Source of the DNA: an uncultured Alphaproteobacteria bacterium
Lineage (GTDB): Bacteria; Pseudomonadota; Alphaproteobacteria; HIMB59
Assembly (NCBI GenBank): GCA_902588615.1
Contig: CACIPV010000002.1
Coordinates: 1 to 64,000 of the forward strand
Direction of reading: 5' to 3'
Length of the DNA stretch: 64,000 nucleotides
Made by a program: the position numbers and the translations under genes
The notes under the pieces: model-generated
The model's database searches: none
Told to the model about the DNA's origin: nothing
What the model saw: only the letters and a program-made list of their open reading frames with translations
Shown: positions 17,528 through 26,444 of the stretch, one piece after another
How the letters are laid out: every line of letters starts with the position of its first letter
Position numbering within the stretch: position 1 is the stretch's first letter

Positions 17528-18511
17528 TTATTCTCCTTTTAGTTTTTTTATAACCTCATTTACAATTAGTTCCACTGAGGGAATTGTATTATCTTCGAGT
17601 ATGTCAGCACTTGGTAAAGGTACATGTGGTGTAGTTACTCTAGTGACAGGGCCTTTTAAATTTTTAAAACAATGTTCTGAGATTAAAGATGATATTTCCG
17701 CTCCCCATCCACAAAGTCTTGGATTTTCTTCTACTGTCAAGACATGACCAGTCTCGATTACAGATTTTTTTATTGTTTGTAAATCTAGGGGCACTAGAGA
17801 TCTCAGATCGATTACCTTTGCATTAATATCGTGTTTGTCTTTCAAAATTAATGCAGCCTCTTTTGCTCTTTGTGCCATTAAAGCTAAACCAATAATAGTA
17901 ATATCTTTTCCCTCGTGAAGCGTATTAGCCTCCCCGATAGGAATGGATATATCAGTTTGTTCAATTTCTTCTTTAAATGCATAAAGTGATTTATGTTCAT
18001 AAAATATAACGGGATCAGGGTCCTTTACAGCACTATCCATCAAACCCAACACGTCACTAGGGCAGCTTGGTGCGACTACTTTTAAACCTGGTATCATCAT
18101 AGACCAATTCTCTAAACTTTGAGAATGTTGTGCACCAAATTTTGACCCTCCACCGTTTGCGGTCCTAATGACCAATGGAATGTTGATTTGGCCATCTGAC
18201 ATATATCTAGTTTTAGCAATTTGATTTGCCACAATATCCCAACAGACAGCTAAAAAATCTGAAAACATTATTTCTGCTATTGGTCTTAAGCCTGTCATTG
18301 CTGCACCCATAGCTGCACCTAAAATCGCCTGTTCTGAAATTGGTGCATCCATGACTCTCTCTTTACCAAACTCCTCTAAGAGACCGACGGTCGCTTTAAA
18401 TACTCCACCCGCAGCACCTACGTCTTCGCCAATAAAAAAAACTTTTTGATCTTTTCTCATGGATTGAGCTATAGCGAGTGAAACACTTGCTCTGTATGTT
18501 AATTGTGCCAC
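17528..18511 (-). CDS. 2-oxoacid/acetoin dehydrogenase E1 component, beta subunit
   Basis: A 327-residue transketolase-like beta subunit. It begins YRASVSLAIAQSMRKD and contains FFIGEDVGAAGGVFKAT, MDAPISEQAILGAAMGAAMTGLRP and ANGGGSKFGAQHSQSLE, all typical of pyruvate/acetoin E1 beta. The C-terminal domain has VIDLRSLVPLD and VEENPRLCGWG. It overlaps the alpha-subunit gene by 13 bases. With the alpha subunit it should bind TPP, decarboxylate or cleave its substrate, and pass the acyl group to a lipoyl domain, here probably the next gene product. Confidence 0.88.
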   Translation of the reverse strand: MAQLTYRASVSLAIAQSMRKDQKVFFIGEDVGAAGGVFKATVGLLEEFGKERVMDAPISEQAILGAAMGAAMTGLRPIAEIMFSDFLAVCWDIVANQIAKTRYMSDGQINIPLVIRTANGGGSKFGAQHSQSLENWSMMIPGLKVVAPSCPSDVLGLMDSAVKDPDPVIFYEHKSLYAFKEEIEQTDISIPIGEANTLHEGKDITIIGLALMAQRAKEAALILKDKHDINAKVIDLRSLVPLDLQTIKKSVIETGHVLTVEENPRLCGWGAEISSLISEHCFKNLKGPVTRVTTPHVPLPSADILEDNTIPSVELIVNEVIKKLKGE

Positions 18512-19503
18512 TCAGAACCTCCATTAGCCCATACATCAGTATATATTTCTTTAATTTCTGGAATTGGAGAAGCCATGGAAATTTCAGTTGCTTTTTCAAC
18601 TTGATCCTTAATTTTCTCCTCAATTTCAGAAATTATTTTTTCATTGATATTAAAATCTAACAACTTTGCTCTGTAATTTTTTATTGGGTCTTTGTTTTCC
18701 ATCCAATCTTTTACTTCCTCATCAGGTCTGTACTTACCTGGGTCAGCTCTTGAATGCCCACTATGTCGATAAGTCTTGGCCTCAATTAAACTTGGACCTT
18801 TACCCTCTCTCGCTTTTGAAATAGCTTTTTCTGCTGTTCTGAGCATTTCATCAGCATCATTTCCGTCCACAATAATTTTATCTAAATCGTATGCACCTGC
18901 TCTATCAGCAGCTGGGTGCTCAACAGCAGTAACTTCATGAATTGGTGTATATTCCATATATAAATTATTTTCACAAACAAAAACTATGGGTAAATTCCAA
19001 ATTTTTGCCATGTTCAATGCCTCATGGAATGCTCCGATATTCGTAGTACCGTCTCCAAAAAAGCAAACGCTTACCTCATTTGTTTTATTATATTTTGATG
19101 CTAAAGCAGTGCCATTGGCTATAGTTAAATGAGCACCTATAATAGCATATGAACCCATAACTCCATTATCTACATCTGTAAGATGCATGGATCCTCCTTT
19201 ACCTTTCATCAAGCCACACTGTCTACCCATTAATTCTCCTAAAACTCCCTCGATTGAGGATCCTCTTGCGAGTGTATGTGCGTGCCCACGGTATGTGCAA
19301 AATGTATAATCGCCCTGTTTCAAGGCGACTCCAAAGGCACCTGCAATAGCTTCCTGACCTAGAGCTAAATGGCTAGTACCTTTGATAAGATTTTGAAGAA
19401 AAAGATCATATGCTTTTTTTTCGACTAACCTTAATTTCAGCATCATTTCCCATAATTGAAGTCTTTTCTCTTCTCCTATATCGTCATTTAATTTATCTAC
19501 CAT
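18499..19503 (-). CDS. 2-oxoacid/acetoin dehydrogenase E1 component, alpha subunit
   Basis: A 334-residue E1 alpha subunit. It has YRGHAHTLARG, GKGGSMHLTD, and the TPP/Mg motif beginning GDGTTNIGAFHEALN and ending in ENN, plus the phosphorylation-loop-like YRHSGHSRADPGKYR. Its ATG overlaps the stop of the M24 gene (TAATG). The acetoin, pyruvate and other oxo-acid E1 enzymes are close, so the substrate is open. Neither a full E2 nor an E3 gene is in the window. Location is cytoplasmic. Confidence 0.88.
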   Translation of the reverse strand: MVDKLNDDIGEEKRLQLWEMMLKLRLVEKKAYDLFLQNLIKGTSHLALGQEAIAGAFGVALKQGDYTFCTYRGHAHTLARGSSIEGVLGELMGRQCGLMKGKGGSMHLTDVDNGVMGSYAIIGAHLTIANGTALASKYNKTNEVSVCFFGDGTTNIGAFHEALNMAKIWNLPIVFVCENNLYMEYTPIHEVTAVEHPAADRAGAYDLDKIIVDGNDADEMLRTAEKAISKAREGKGPSLIEAKTYRHSGHSRADPGKYRPDEEVKDWMENKDPIKNYRAKLLDFNINEKIISEIEEKIKDQVEKATEISMASPIPEIKEIYTDVWANGGSEWHN

Positions 19504-20792
19504 TAATATTTATTAGCAATAGGTAGATCTTCAGCGGGAAACAAGGAAATCACTTGGCATCCTTTATCAGTAACAATCAATTCTTCTTCAATTCGCGCGG
19601 CAGAATAACCATCTTTTGCAGGACAGTAGGTTTCAAGAGCAAAAACCATTCCTTCTTTAATTTCGTCAGGTGAGTCCATTGAAACCAATCTACTGATTAT
19701 TGGTCTTTCATGAATTGCCAAACCTAAACCATGTCCAAACTGTAATGCGAATGCTGACATTTCATTTGCAAAACCAAATTCCTCAGCCTTCGGCCATACT
19801 GATGCAATTTTATCTGTAGATACTCCAGGTTTTACAAGTTCAATGGCTTTGTCTAGCCACTCTCGACATTGCTTGTAGGCATCATTTTGAGAGTCTGATG
19901 CCTGTCCAATATTGAAGGTTCTGTAATAACAGGTCCTGTAGCCCATATAAGATTGAAGTATGTCAAAGAAAGCTTGATCACCAGGTCTAAAAATTCTATC
20001 TGTAAAATTATGTGGATGCGGATTACATCTTTCGCCTGAAATGGCATTTATTGCTTCAACATCATCTGAACCAAGTTCATATAAAAGCTTATTTGCATTG
20101 GCAACTATTTGGGCTTCACTAACGCCAGGCTTCATAGTCTCATAAATTTGATGATAAGTTGCATCAACCATCGATGCAGCTTGGTTTAATAACATTAGCT
20201 CATCTCTTGATTTTATTTCCCTTGCTTCAAGAAGAATTTGCTGTCCATCAATTATCTCTAAACCCTCTGCTTGAAGAGCAAACATCATTGCTGGTTCAAC
20301 AAGATCCACACCAACGGGTTCATTTGCTAATCCCTTCTCATTTAACATTGATTTTATTTCTTTTGCGGCATTTTTCATTAATCCTGCATCAGGATGAACT
20401 GTACCCCTCAAGCCTACCATTCCTGCCTTCCAATTTTCTTTTGGAAGCCAAGGCGAAAATAATTGGTGATGCTTAGCCGCTGAACCGAAATCCCACAGCA
20501 CGGGATCATGGTCTTGAGCTAATAGAGAATATCTACATATTTTGTCTCTTGACCACTCTCCAATAACTGTGCTTGTGAGATATCTGATGTTGTTATTATC
20601 AAAACAAAGGAGTGAACCGGCTTTTGAATTTTTTAGAGCCTCTCTGGCTCTTCCTAGTCTATATTTGTGAAGTCTAGGAAAATTAATTCTCTCTTCATAA
20701 TCTACATTTGTCCTTCCATGAGAAGGTACTCTTCTATGCCAATCGTAATTTGGATTAATATCTTCAGGTTTTATGATTGAGGGTTCACTCAT
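19503..20792 (-). CDS. M24-family (creatinase/prolidase fold) hydrolase or lyase with altered metal site
   Basis: A 429-residue protein with the creatinase N-terminal domain (YRLGRAREALKNSKAGSLLCFD at about 45-65) and a pita-bread catalytic domain. Metal-ligand positions: D277 in FFDIL, H354 in FGHGLGLAIHERP, E387 in FALETY, E402 in ARIEEE. The position of the second aspartate (consensus S-D-I-T-R-T) holds C288 in RTCYYRTF. Members include Xaa-Pro peptidases, creatinase, ectoine hydrolase and the DMSP lyase DddP; overall resemblance is to the creatinase/DddP-like branch. The real reaction is unknown. It is the second gene of the SDR-to-galM operon. Confidence 0.75.
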   Translation of the reverse strand: MSEPSIIKPEDINPNYDWHRRVPSHGRTNVDYEERINFPRLHKYRLGRAREALKNSKAGSLLCFDNNNIRYLTSTVIGEWSRDKICRYSLLAQDHDPVLWDFGSAAKHHQLFSPWLPKENWKAGMVGLRGTVHPDAGLMKNAAKEIKSMLNEKGLANEPVGVDLVEPAMMFALQAEGLEIIDGQQILLEAREIKSRDELMLLNQAASMVDATYHQIYETMKPGVSEAQIVANANKLLYELGSDDVEAINAISGERCNPHPHNFTDRIFRPGDQAFFDILQSYMGYRTCYYRTFNIGQASDSQNDAYKQCREWLDKAIELVKPGVSTDKIASVWPKAEEFGFANEMSAFALQFGHGLGLAIHERPIISRLVSMDSPDEIKEGMVFALETYCPAKDGYSAARIEEELIVTDKGCQVISLFPAEDLPIANKY

Positions 20793-21596
20793 TTATTGAA
20801 TTACCATCCCTCCATCAATCATAAGTATTTGTCCTGTCATATAATCAGACTCACTAGATGCTAAAAATGATGCTGTGCCCACTACGTCTTCTGGATAGGA
20901 ATACCTCTTCATCAAAATCATATTCTCTGCAATTGAGTCCATTGACTCTCCGGGTTTGTCAAATTTTCCAATTGCAACTAAATCTTTATCTAGTTGCTCC
21001 CATAGCTCTGTTCTAACTACGCCAGGGCCATATCCATTAACGGTAATGCCATGCTCAACTAAACTTTTTGCACCACCTTTTATTAGAGCAGCAATAGCAT
21101 GTTTGCTCATTCCATAAACCACAACATCATCAAAAGTTTCTCTGGATAAAATAGAAGCTACATGAATAATTTTGTAAGGTTCTTTTTGTTTACCTTGTTT
21201 AATCATTTGTCGGGCTTGTTCTTGCATACCTAAAAGGGCTCCTCGAACATTTATATCCATAATAAAATCATAATTTTCCTCAGTTATATCCATGAAGAAG
21301 AGTGGTTTGTTTACTCCAGCATTATTTATAGAAACATTTAGACTACCAAAATTTTCAACTGTTGCTTTTACAGCAGCTACGTGATCTTCACGATTTCGCA
21401 CGTCTACTTTACATGAGATAGCCTCACCTCCAGCTGACCTAATTCTCTCTTCAACCTCTTTACAACCGTCAAGGTTGACATCTGTTAGACAAATTTTGGC
21501 TCCTTGGGCAGCAAAGTGCTCTCCTACCGCAGCGCCCATGCCTTGAGCAGCGCCTGTAATAAGGACATTTTTCCCTTTTAGTCTCTCTTTATCCAT
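20793..21596 (-). CDS. Short-chain dehydrogenase/reductase
   Basis: A 267-residue classical SDR: TGAAQGMGAAVGEHFA for cofactor binding, acidic D39-type residue in CLTDVN suggesting NAD(H), INNAG, the serine in HVASIL, and the catalytic YGMSK. The C-terminus GQILMIDGGMV is standard. Closest in look to acetoin/diacetyl reductases and sugar-alcohol dehydrogenases. First gene of the minus-strand operon, with a good ribosome site (GGAGG) before its ATG and, just upstream, a TATAAT-like box and the shared palindrome at 21650. Confidence 0.82.
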   Translation of the reverse strand: MDKERLKGKNVLITGAAQGMGAAVGEHFAAQGAKICLTDVNLDGCKEVEERIRSAGGEAISCKVDVRNREDHVAAVKATVENFGSLNVSINNAGVNKPLFFMDITEENYDFIMDINVRGALLGMQEQARQMIKQGKQKEPYKIIHVASILSRETFDDVVVYGMSKHAIAALIKGGAKSLVEHGITVNGYGPGVVRTELWEQLDKDLVAIGKFDKPGESMDSIAENMILMKRYSYPEDVVGTASFLASSESDYMTGQILMIDGGMVIQ

Positions 21597-21613
21597 AAAT
21601 TTCCTCCATCTTT

Positions 21614-21619
21614 ATTATA
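21614..21619 (-). promoter_or_regulatory. Putative -10 box for the SDR-to-galM operon
   Basis: The minus strand reads TATAAT here, 18 bases before the SDR start codon. No good -35 lies at the usual distance, which would fit an activator-dependent promoter with the palindrome at 21650-21666 as its site. Inferred by eye. Confidence 0.4.
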
Positions 21620-21649
21620 TAATATGTAATTAAATTACTGACTTCAAAT

Positions 21650-21666
21650 ATATTCAAAATGAATAT
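21650..21666. promoter_or_regulatory. Palindromic operator candidate, copy 1
   Basis: ATATTCAAAATGAATAT is a perfect 7+3+7 inverted repeat. It lies 54 bases upstream of the SDR start, touching the last base of the upstream permease gene. The 13-base core ATTCAAAATGAAT recurs exactly at 29965 and, with one changed central base, at 26445. All three copies are in or at promoter regions of the inositol/sugar block around the fusion regulator gene, so it is a strong candidate operator. Confidence 0.6.
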
Positions 21667-22700
21667 TATCTACCTAAAGCCGATCTCTTTTTTTCCAGCA
21701 AAGATGTTTTTCGTTCATCAATTGTGGCAAGCAGACTTTTCCTAGCTTGCCGCGAGTCAAATACCCTAGACATAGTTTGGAAAACTATAACGATTACCAA
21801 AAGCACTGATGTAAATAATTGAACAAAATGAACCTGAAGTGCATAGAATACGAGACCAGTATTTAAAAAATTAACTGTTAAAGCTCCGATAGCAGCTCCT
21901 AAAACACCACCCTTTCCCCCTAGTATACTCACACCTCCAACAAAAGCTGCTACAGTTCCTGCTAAAAGAAGGTATTGCAGTCCTAAGCCTTGAGCCGTTC
22001 CTGATTTCAAACCAATTACAGTTCCAGCAAAACCGGCACAAAAACCTGATAGCGCAAAAGCTATAATCATTGGGCGTCTTAAAGGTATACCTGCAGTAAG
22101 TGCTTCTTTTCTTGCACCACCGATCGCATATATTTCTCTTCCATATTTTGTGTAACGCATAAAAATTCCTACACAAATGAATATGAAGATAACCGTTAGG
22201 CTAGCAGGAGAAAAATACATTAAAACTTTAGTAGTAATAAAATCAGGAACTCTAAAATCTGTTAACATAACCGTTTTTTCTTCAGCAATTAGTAAAGCCA
22301 CACCTCTAAGCAACATTAGCGTACCAACTGTAATCACAATCGCTCTTATTCTTATGAAAGCTATAACAAAACCTTGTGTTGCACCGATTAAAGTTGAAAC
22401 TGAAAGTCCTATAATCATCGCTAGTGGGGCGCCTAAGGGGTCTGTTAATTTTACAACTATCACAGCACATAGGGCTGCGTTTGACCCAATTGATAAATCA
22501 ATTTCTCCAGCAATTATACAAATTGTTAATGCTAAACCTACAAGGCCCAAGACTGCAAACCTTTCAAGAATAGCGAAACTGATATTGTGACTAAAGAAAA
22601 CCTCTATATTAATTGCAAAGAATACATAAACACAAAATGATAATAAGATTGCAAAAGAGAGATCCACATCTTTTGTAATCTTTTTTAAAAAATTTTCCAT
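21666..22700 (-). CDS. CUT2 sugar ABC transporter permease (transporter 1, subunit b)
   Basis: A 344-residue RbsC-family inner-membrane permease with multiple hydrophobic segments, AGEIDLSIGSNAALCAV, TVGTLMLLRGVALLI, and the cytoplasmic GREIYAIGGARKEALTAGIP loop, followed by GGVSILGGKGGVLGA. The N-terminal segment is preceded by a short cytoplasmic stretch. It is the fourth gene of an SBP-ATPase-permease-permease operon; its ATG overlaps the stop of the other permease by one base. Two different permeases suggest a heterodimeric channel, as in Lsr systems. Substrate is unknown. Confidence 0.88.
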   Translation of the reverse strand: MENFLKKITKDVDLSFAILLSFCVYVFFAINIEVFFSHNISFAILERFAVLGLVGLALTICIIAGEIDLSIGSNAALCAVIVVKLTDPLGAPLAMIIGLSVSTLIGATQGFVIAFIRIRAIVITVGTLMLLRGVALLIAEEKTVMLTDFRVPDFITTKVLMYFSPASLTVIFIFICVGIFMRYTKYGREIYAIGGARKEALTAGIPLRRPMIIAFALSGFCAGFAGTVIGLKSGTAQGLGLQYLLLAGTVAAFVGGVSILGGKGGVLGAAIGALTVNFLNTGLVFYALQVHFVQLFTSVLLVIVIVFQTMSRVFDSRQARKSLLATIDERKTSLLEKKRSALGR

Positions 22701-23740
22701 TATTCCTGAGCCCTACTTCCTTTAGCAAATAAACCAAAAACTATGATGCTAAAGACGATCATTAAGCCCACACCAACTATTCTAGGTCCACTATTAAATC
22801 CTTGTAAAACCATCATATTATCAACCATAGCAATAAAAATTGCTCCCAAACTAGTTCTTAAAGTAGATCCATAACCGCCCATTATTGAATTTCCACCAAC
22901 CATGACAGTTGCTATAACGAGTATTGTCATGTCACCTGAAGATCCAAATTCTGCAGAAAAATAATTAGATTGAGCACTATCCATTTGAGCAACAAAAGCA
23001 ACTGCAACAAAAGCACAGCAAACAGAACAAATTGTAAAAACTATTATTGCCATGGAAAAATTTTCATGACCAGTGGCTTTTCCAGCAGCTTTGTTTGCTC
23101 CGACTAAATAAACTTTTCTTCCAAAATTTGTATGTCTTAAAACTATTTCAGCAGCAATGGCTATTAAAATAAATGACCATGTAATACTGGGAAGACCTAG
23201 AAAAGAACCAGTCCCTAACCATTCTGCATCATGAGGTCTAGTAAAGTTTATTACAAGGTTATCACTCCACCATGCACCAATACCATATAGGATGCCTGCT
23301 CCACCTAATGTTACTACAATTGGGTTGCCTCCCATTCCAACAAAATATCCTTGTATTACTCCACTTACGACACCTACTGCTAAAGCAGCTAATAGTGAAA
23401 CTAAAAAGTTTCCTGCAAGATCCGGTGATCCAAAACCAGTAGCCATACCCATAGCAAACGTAACACCACAAATTGATGCTGTTTCTTTTAATGACAATAA
23501 AAAAAAATTTCCTGACAGAGTTACAAATGTGAGTCCTATAGCCATAATGCCATATAGTGCTGCATCTCTGATAATTGCTTTAAAATTGGTTATTGTTAAA
23601 TAATTTTCTGTGAAAAAAATTCCATATATAAACATCACAGCAAAAAGTGACAACAAAATAGCAAGAAGTGTGCGATCTTTATAGAATTGTAAAAATTTTG
23701 TAGAAAAAGGTAATTGATTATTTTCGATAATAGCACTCAT
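22700..23740 (-). CDS. CUT2 sugar ABC transporter permease (transporter 1, subunit a)
   Basis: A 346-residue RbsC-family permease. It has GIMAIGLTFVTLSGNFFLLSL, where the usual GGIDLS is changed, VVTLGGAGILYGIGAWW, the GRKVYLVGANKAAGKATG loop and VMVGGNSIMGGYGSTLRT. It overlaps the ATPase gene by four bases and its partner permease gene by one. The degenerate GGIDLS-type motif here against the intact one in its partner supports specialised halves of a heterodimer. Confidence 0.87.
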   Translation of the reverse strand: MSAIIENNQLPFSTKFLQFYKDRTLLAILLSLFAVMFIYGIFFTENYLTITNFKAIIRDAALYGIMAIGLTFVTLSGNFFLLSLKETASICGVTFAMGMATGFGSPDLAGNFLVSLLAALAVGVVSGVIQGYFVGMGGNPIVVTLGGAGILYGIGAWWSDNLVINFTRPHDAEWLGTGSFLGLPSITWSFILIAIAAEIVLRHTNFGRKVYLVGANKAAGKATGHENFSMAIIVFTICSVCCAFVAVAFVAQMDSAQSNYFSAEFGSSGDMTILVIATVMVGGNSIMGGYGSTLRTSLGAIFIAMVDNMMVLQGFNSGPRIVGVGLMIVFSIIVFGLFAKGSRAQE

Positions 23741-25245
23741 AGGTTTGTCTCGTTAAATGGGTCAGTAATCTCTTTAAGAATAAGAGGTGTTTTAATTTTT
23801 TCTAATCGGTGTTCATCAATCATCATTCCTCTATAAAATGTAATCACCCTGTCAGGAAGATATGTGATTTCTTGGATATCAGTAGAGGCAAAAATAATTG
23901 TAATTCCCCTTGCTGCTAATTCTCTCATTCTTTGATATATCTCTGATTTAGCACCAACATCAACACCTCTTGTCGGCTCATTCACAAGCAATACATCGGG
24001 CTTAATTGAAAGCCATTTTCCTAATGCTACTTTTTGTTGATTTCCGCCACTTAAAAGACCTGACTCATCGTGCATTCTTTTGACATCAATTAAGAACTCT
24101 TTTGCTAAATTTTTGGAATAATTATCCTCAGAACTGCCAAAGTTAAAACCATATTTTGATATAGCACCAAGTGCTGGGGAGGTTAAATTCTCAAATATTG
24201 GACGTCCAAGAAAAAGACCATCTTTTTTTCTATCGGAGGAGCAATATGCAATTTTTTTCTTTATAGCATGACTTGGTGATTTTGGTAAAAAGGTTTCACC
24301 GTTCAAAGTGAGTGAACCTGATCTAGATTGAAGTGCGCCTGCTATGGAGGCTAATACTTCACCTGCTCCACTACCAAGTTGCCCAGAGAGTCCAAGTATC
24401 TCTCCTTTGAAGGCTGAAAAACTAACCGGCTCTAAAACGCCATCAGGCCAAAGTTCTTTTACTTCTAATTTTGGATCATCACTTATATGGTCAGCTTTTG
24501 ATGGGAACATATTTGCCAATTCTCTTCCAAGCATAATTTCAACTAGTTTATTTACATCAATATCTTTAGTTTCTTGAATACCTTGACTTACTCCATCTCT
24601 TAATATTGTTATTCTTTTTGTAATCTTAAAAATTTCGTCCAGTCTATGACTTACATATATTATTGATTTACCATTTGCTGCAAGACGCTCAACCATTTCT
24701 AAAATTCTTCGACTCTCTGCTTCACCCAACGCAGCTGTAGGCTCATCTAAAATTAAAATTTTTGCTTCTCTCGAAATTAATCTAGCTACTTCTACCAAAT
24801 GTTGTTCACCAACAGATAATAAATTTATTCTAGTAGTTGGGTCTACTTCAGTTAATCCAACTTCATCAAGATATGGGCGTGCCATTTTTGCCAATGTATT
24901 AAGAGTGGCAAATTTTTTTACTTTAGCTCCAGTAAGAAAAATATTTTCTGCAACTGACATATTAGGAATCAAGCTTAATTCTTGTTGAGCAATAGCTATG
25001 CCAGACTCCTCTGCTTGTGAAGGCGTTTCAAATTTTACTTCTTTACCATTGATTTGATAGCTGCCTTTAAAACCTGGGTCAAATCCACTTATAATTTTTA
25101 CAAGAGTTGATTTTCCAGCTCCATTTTCTCCAACTAGTCCCATAATTTCACCCTCATTTATCTCAAAATTTGCCTCTTTTAGAGCCTGTATTGCACCAAA
25201 AGTCCTAGAAACTTTTGAAATTTTGAGAATTGGATTTGTGGACAT
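23737..25245 (-). CDS. CUT2 sugar ABC transporter ATP-binding protein (two NBDs, RbsA/MglA-like)
   Basis: A 502-residue protein with two nucleotide-binding domains. The first has GENGAGKSTLVK, LLSVGEQHLVEVAR and ILILDEPTAALGE; the second has a degenerate Walker A (GQLGSGAGEVL), an LSGGNQQKVALGKW signature and VLLVNEPTRGVDVGAKSEI. This asymmetry is normal for RbsA/XylG/MglA proteins. It energises import by the two following permeases. It is separated from the upstream binding-protein gene by a strong stem-loop. Confidence 0.92.
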   Translation of the reverse strand: MSTNPILKISKVSRTFGAIQALKEANFEINEGEIMGLVGENGAGKSTLVKIISGFDPGFKGSYQINGKEVKFETPSQAEESGIAIAQQELSLIPNMSVAENIFLTGAKVKKFATLNTLAKMARPYLDEVGLTEVDPTTRINLLSVGEQHLVEVARLISREAKILILDEPTAALGEAESRRILEMVERLAANGKSIIYVSHRLDEIFKITKRITILRDGVSQGIQETKDIDVNKLVEIMLGRELANMFPSKADHISDDPKLEVKELWPDGVLEPVSFSAFKGEILGLSGQLGSGAGEVLASIAGALQSRSGSLTLNGETFLPKSPSHAIKKKIAYCSSDRKKDGLFLGRPIFENLTSPALGAISKYGFNFGSSEDNYSKNLAKEFLIDVKRMHDESGLLSGGNQQKVALGKWLSIKPDVLLVNEPTRGVDVGAKSEIYQRMRELAARGITIIFASTDIQEITYLPDRVITFYRGMMIDEHRLEKIKTPLILKEITDPFNETNL

Positions 25246-25280
25246 ATTAAAAGAGATTGTACACCTTTTTTATTTATTAA

Positions 25281-25311
25281 CTACACACAGGGATGGTTCC
25301 CCTGTGTGTAG
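25281..25311 (-). other. Strong stem-loop between binding protein and ATPase genes (transporter 1)
   Basis: Arms CTACACACAGGG and CCCTGTGTGTAG pair perfectly over 12 bases around a seven-base loop. On the minus-strand transcript the stem is not followed by a U-run, so it is more likely an mRNA 3'-end stabiliser or partial processing site than a full terminator. It would let the binding protein be made in excess over the membrane parts. Confidence 0.7.
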
Positions 25312-25335
25312 AAATTATTATGAAGAGACTAAAGC

Positions 25336-26379
25336 TTAGTCCCAAGCACCTGAGCAAAGCTCGTTGATGCCATATAACTTACCATCAAAGCCTCTAAGTG
25401 CTGTGAAGTCCATAGTGGCACCAGTCACTGAAGGGTTAGGCGTAAAGTTAATGTAGTTTGCTAGCTTACCGTTCTCCATGTACTCTTTAACAAGAGCTAT
25501 AGCTAATTGACCTTCATGAAGAGGTGATTGTAGAGTAGTACCAAATTGCTTTCCATCAGTAATCATCTGCTTATCACCGTTACACACAGTACCAACTGTG
25601 ATGACAGCATCACTATCTACGCTGCCACTTTTGCCAGTACCTGCATACCAGTCAACATTATAACCAGCTTCTTCTAAAGCCTTAATACCACCAGTTAAGA
25701 TCGCGTCGTCCATACCATATACAAAATGAATTCCCTGATCTTTAACTTTAGCTATTAGCTTAGCTGCTCCTTTATAACCGTTAGCCTGTCCAAATCCCTC
25801 ACCGATGTCACCGATAAGATTTAAGTCAGTTCCAGCGATAGCTTGTTTGAAAGCATTTATTGATAAGCCATATCCACCGTAAGAGTGAGGATATGATAAT
25901 GCAATTACATTATATCCATCTCCACCAGCAGCTTGTTTCATCTTCATAGCTTTAACCATCATCTCACCTGCGTTATAAGCGCGAAGACTATCATCTGGTC
26001 CGGCATATCCAAAGATGAATGCTTTATCTTGCTCATTAGGTAACTGATTGATTTTTAAAACTGGTACTCCAGTTTTAGCAAGCTTTCTCAACGAACCTAA
26101 ACCTGCAACAGCATCAGGTGGCCACCAAATAAATACATCAGGTAGTGCGCCACTTGACAAGTATTGTTCTACTTGTTGGTTTTGCTCTGCTTGGTTATAG
26201 TTGTTTTCAAAAACAGTAATATCATAGCCATATTGCTCTGCTGTAGCTTTAATACCTTTAACGAACGCACCAACATAAGCCTCAGATGATGCAGCGTTAA
26301 AAGAAACGATTTCAACTGCTTTAGCTGAACCGAAAGAAAAGCACATTAGAACAGCTAATACTTTTATTAGTTTGTTCAT
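25336..26379 (-). CDS. CUT2 sugar ABC transporter substrate-binding protein (transporter 1)
   Basis: A 347-residue periplasmic protein with a signal peptide (MNKLIKVLAVLMCFSFGSAKA). The body is of the Peripla_BP_4/RbsB type: FVKGIKATAEQYGYD, VEQYLSSGALPDVFIWW, GVPVLKINQL, and a C-terminal LVKEYMENGKL. The start has a full AGGAGG ribosome site. First gene of the transporter 1 operon; it diverges from the fusion-regulator gene, with two palindromes between them. Ligand unknown; an inositol-like or sugar ligand is likely from the neighbourhood. Confidence 0.88.
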   Translation of the reverse strand: MNKLIKVLAVLMCFSFGSAKAVEIVSFNAASSEAYVGAFVKGIKATAEQYGYDITVFENNYNQAEQNQQVEQYLSSGALPDVFIWWPPDAVAGLGSLRKLAKTGVPVLKINQLPNEQDKAFIFGYAGPDDSLRAYNAGEMMVKAMKMKQAAGGDGYNVIALSYPHSYGGYGLSINAFKQAIAGTDLNLIGDIGEGFGQANGYKGAAKLIAKVKDQGIHFVYGMDDAILTGGIKALEEAGYNVDWYAGTGKSGSVDSDAVITVGTVCNGDKQMITDGKQFGTTLQSPLHEGQLAIALVKEYMENGKLANYINFTPNPSVTGATMDFTALRGFDGKLYGINELCSGAWD

Positions 26380-26426
26380 ATTGATCCTCCTAATATCCTT
26401 ATCTGGAAATTATCTATGATTTATTA

Positions 26427-26441
26427 AGAGATTTAATCTCT
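26427..26441. promoter_or_regulatory. Second palindrome in the regulator/transporter 1 gap
   Basis: AGAGATTTAATCTCT is a perfect 7+1+7 palindrome, four bases from operator copy 2. It lies in the leader region of the binding-protein transcript. I did not notice the same sequence at the other two operator loci, so it may serve a different protein or be part of a promoter-proximal structure. Confidence 0.35.
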
Positions 26442-26444
26442 AAT

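Noticed and set aside
20159-20476. 105-codon plus-strand reading frame inside the M24 gene
   Set aside because: Lies fully antisense to a gene with clear family motifs; Leu/His-rich translation without any motif.
22177-22590. 137-codon plus-strand reading frame
   Set aside because: Antisense shadow of the transporter 1 permease; no motif or ribosome site.
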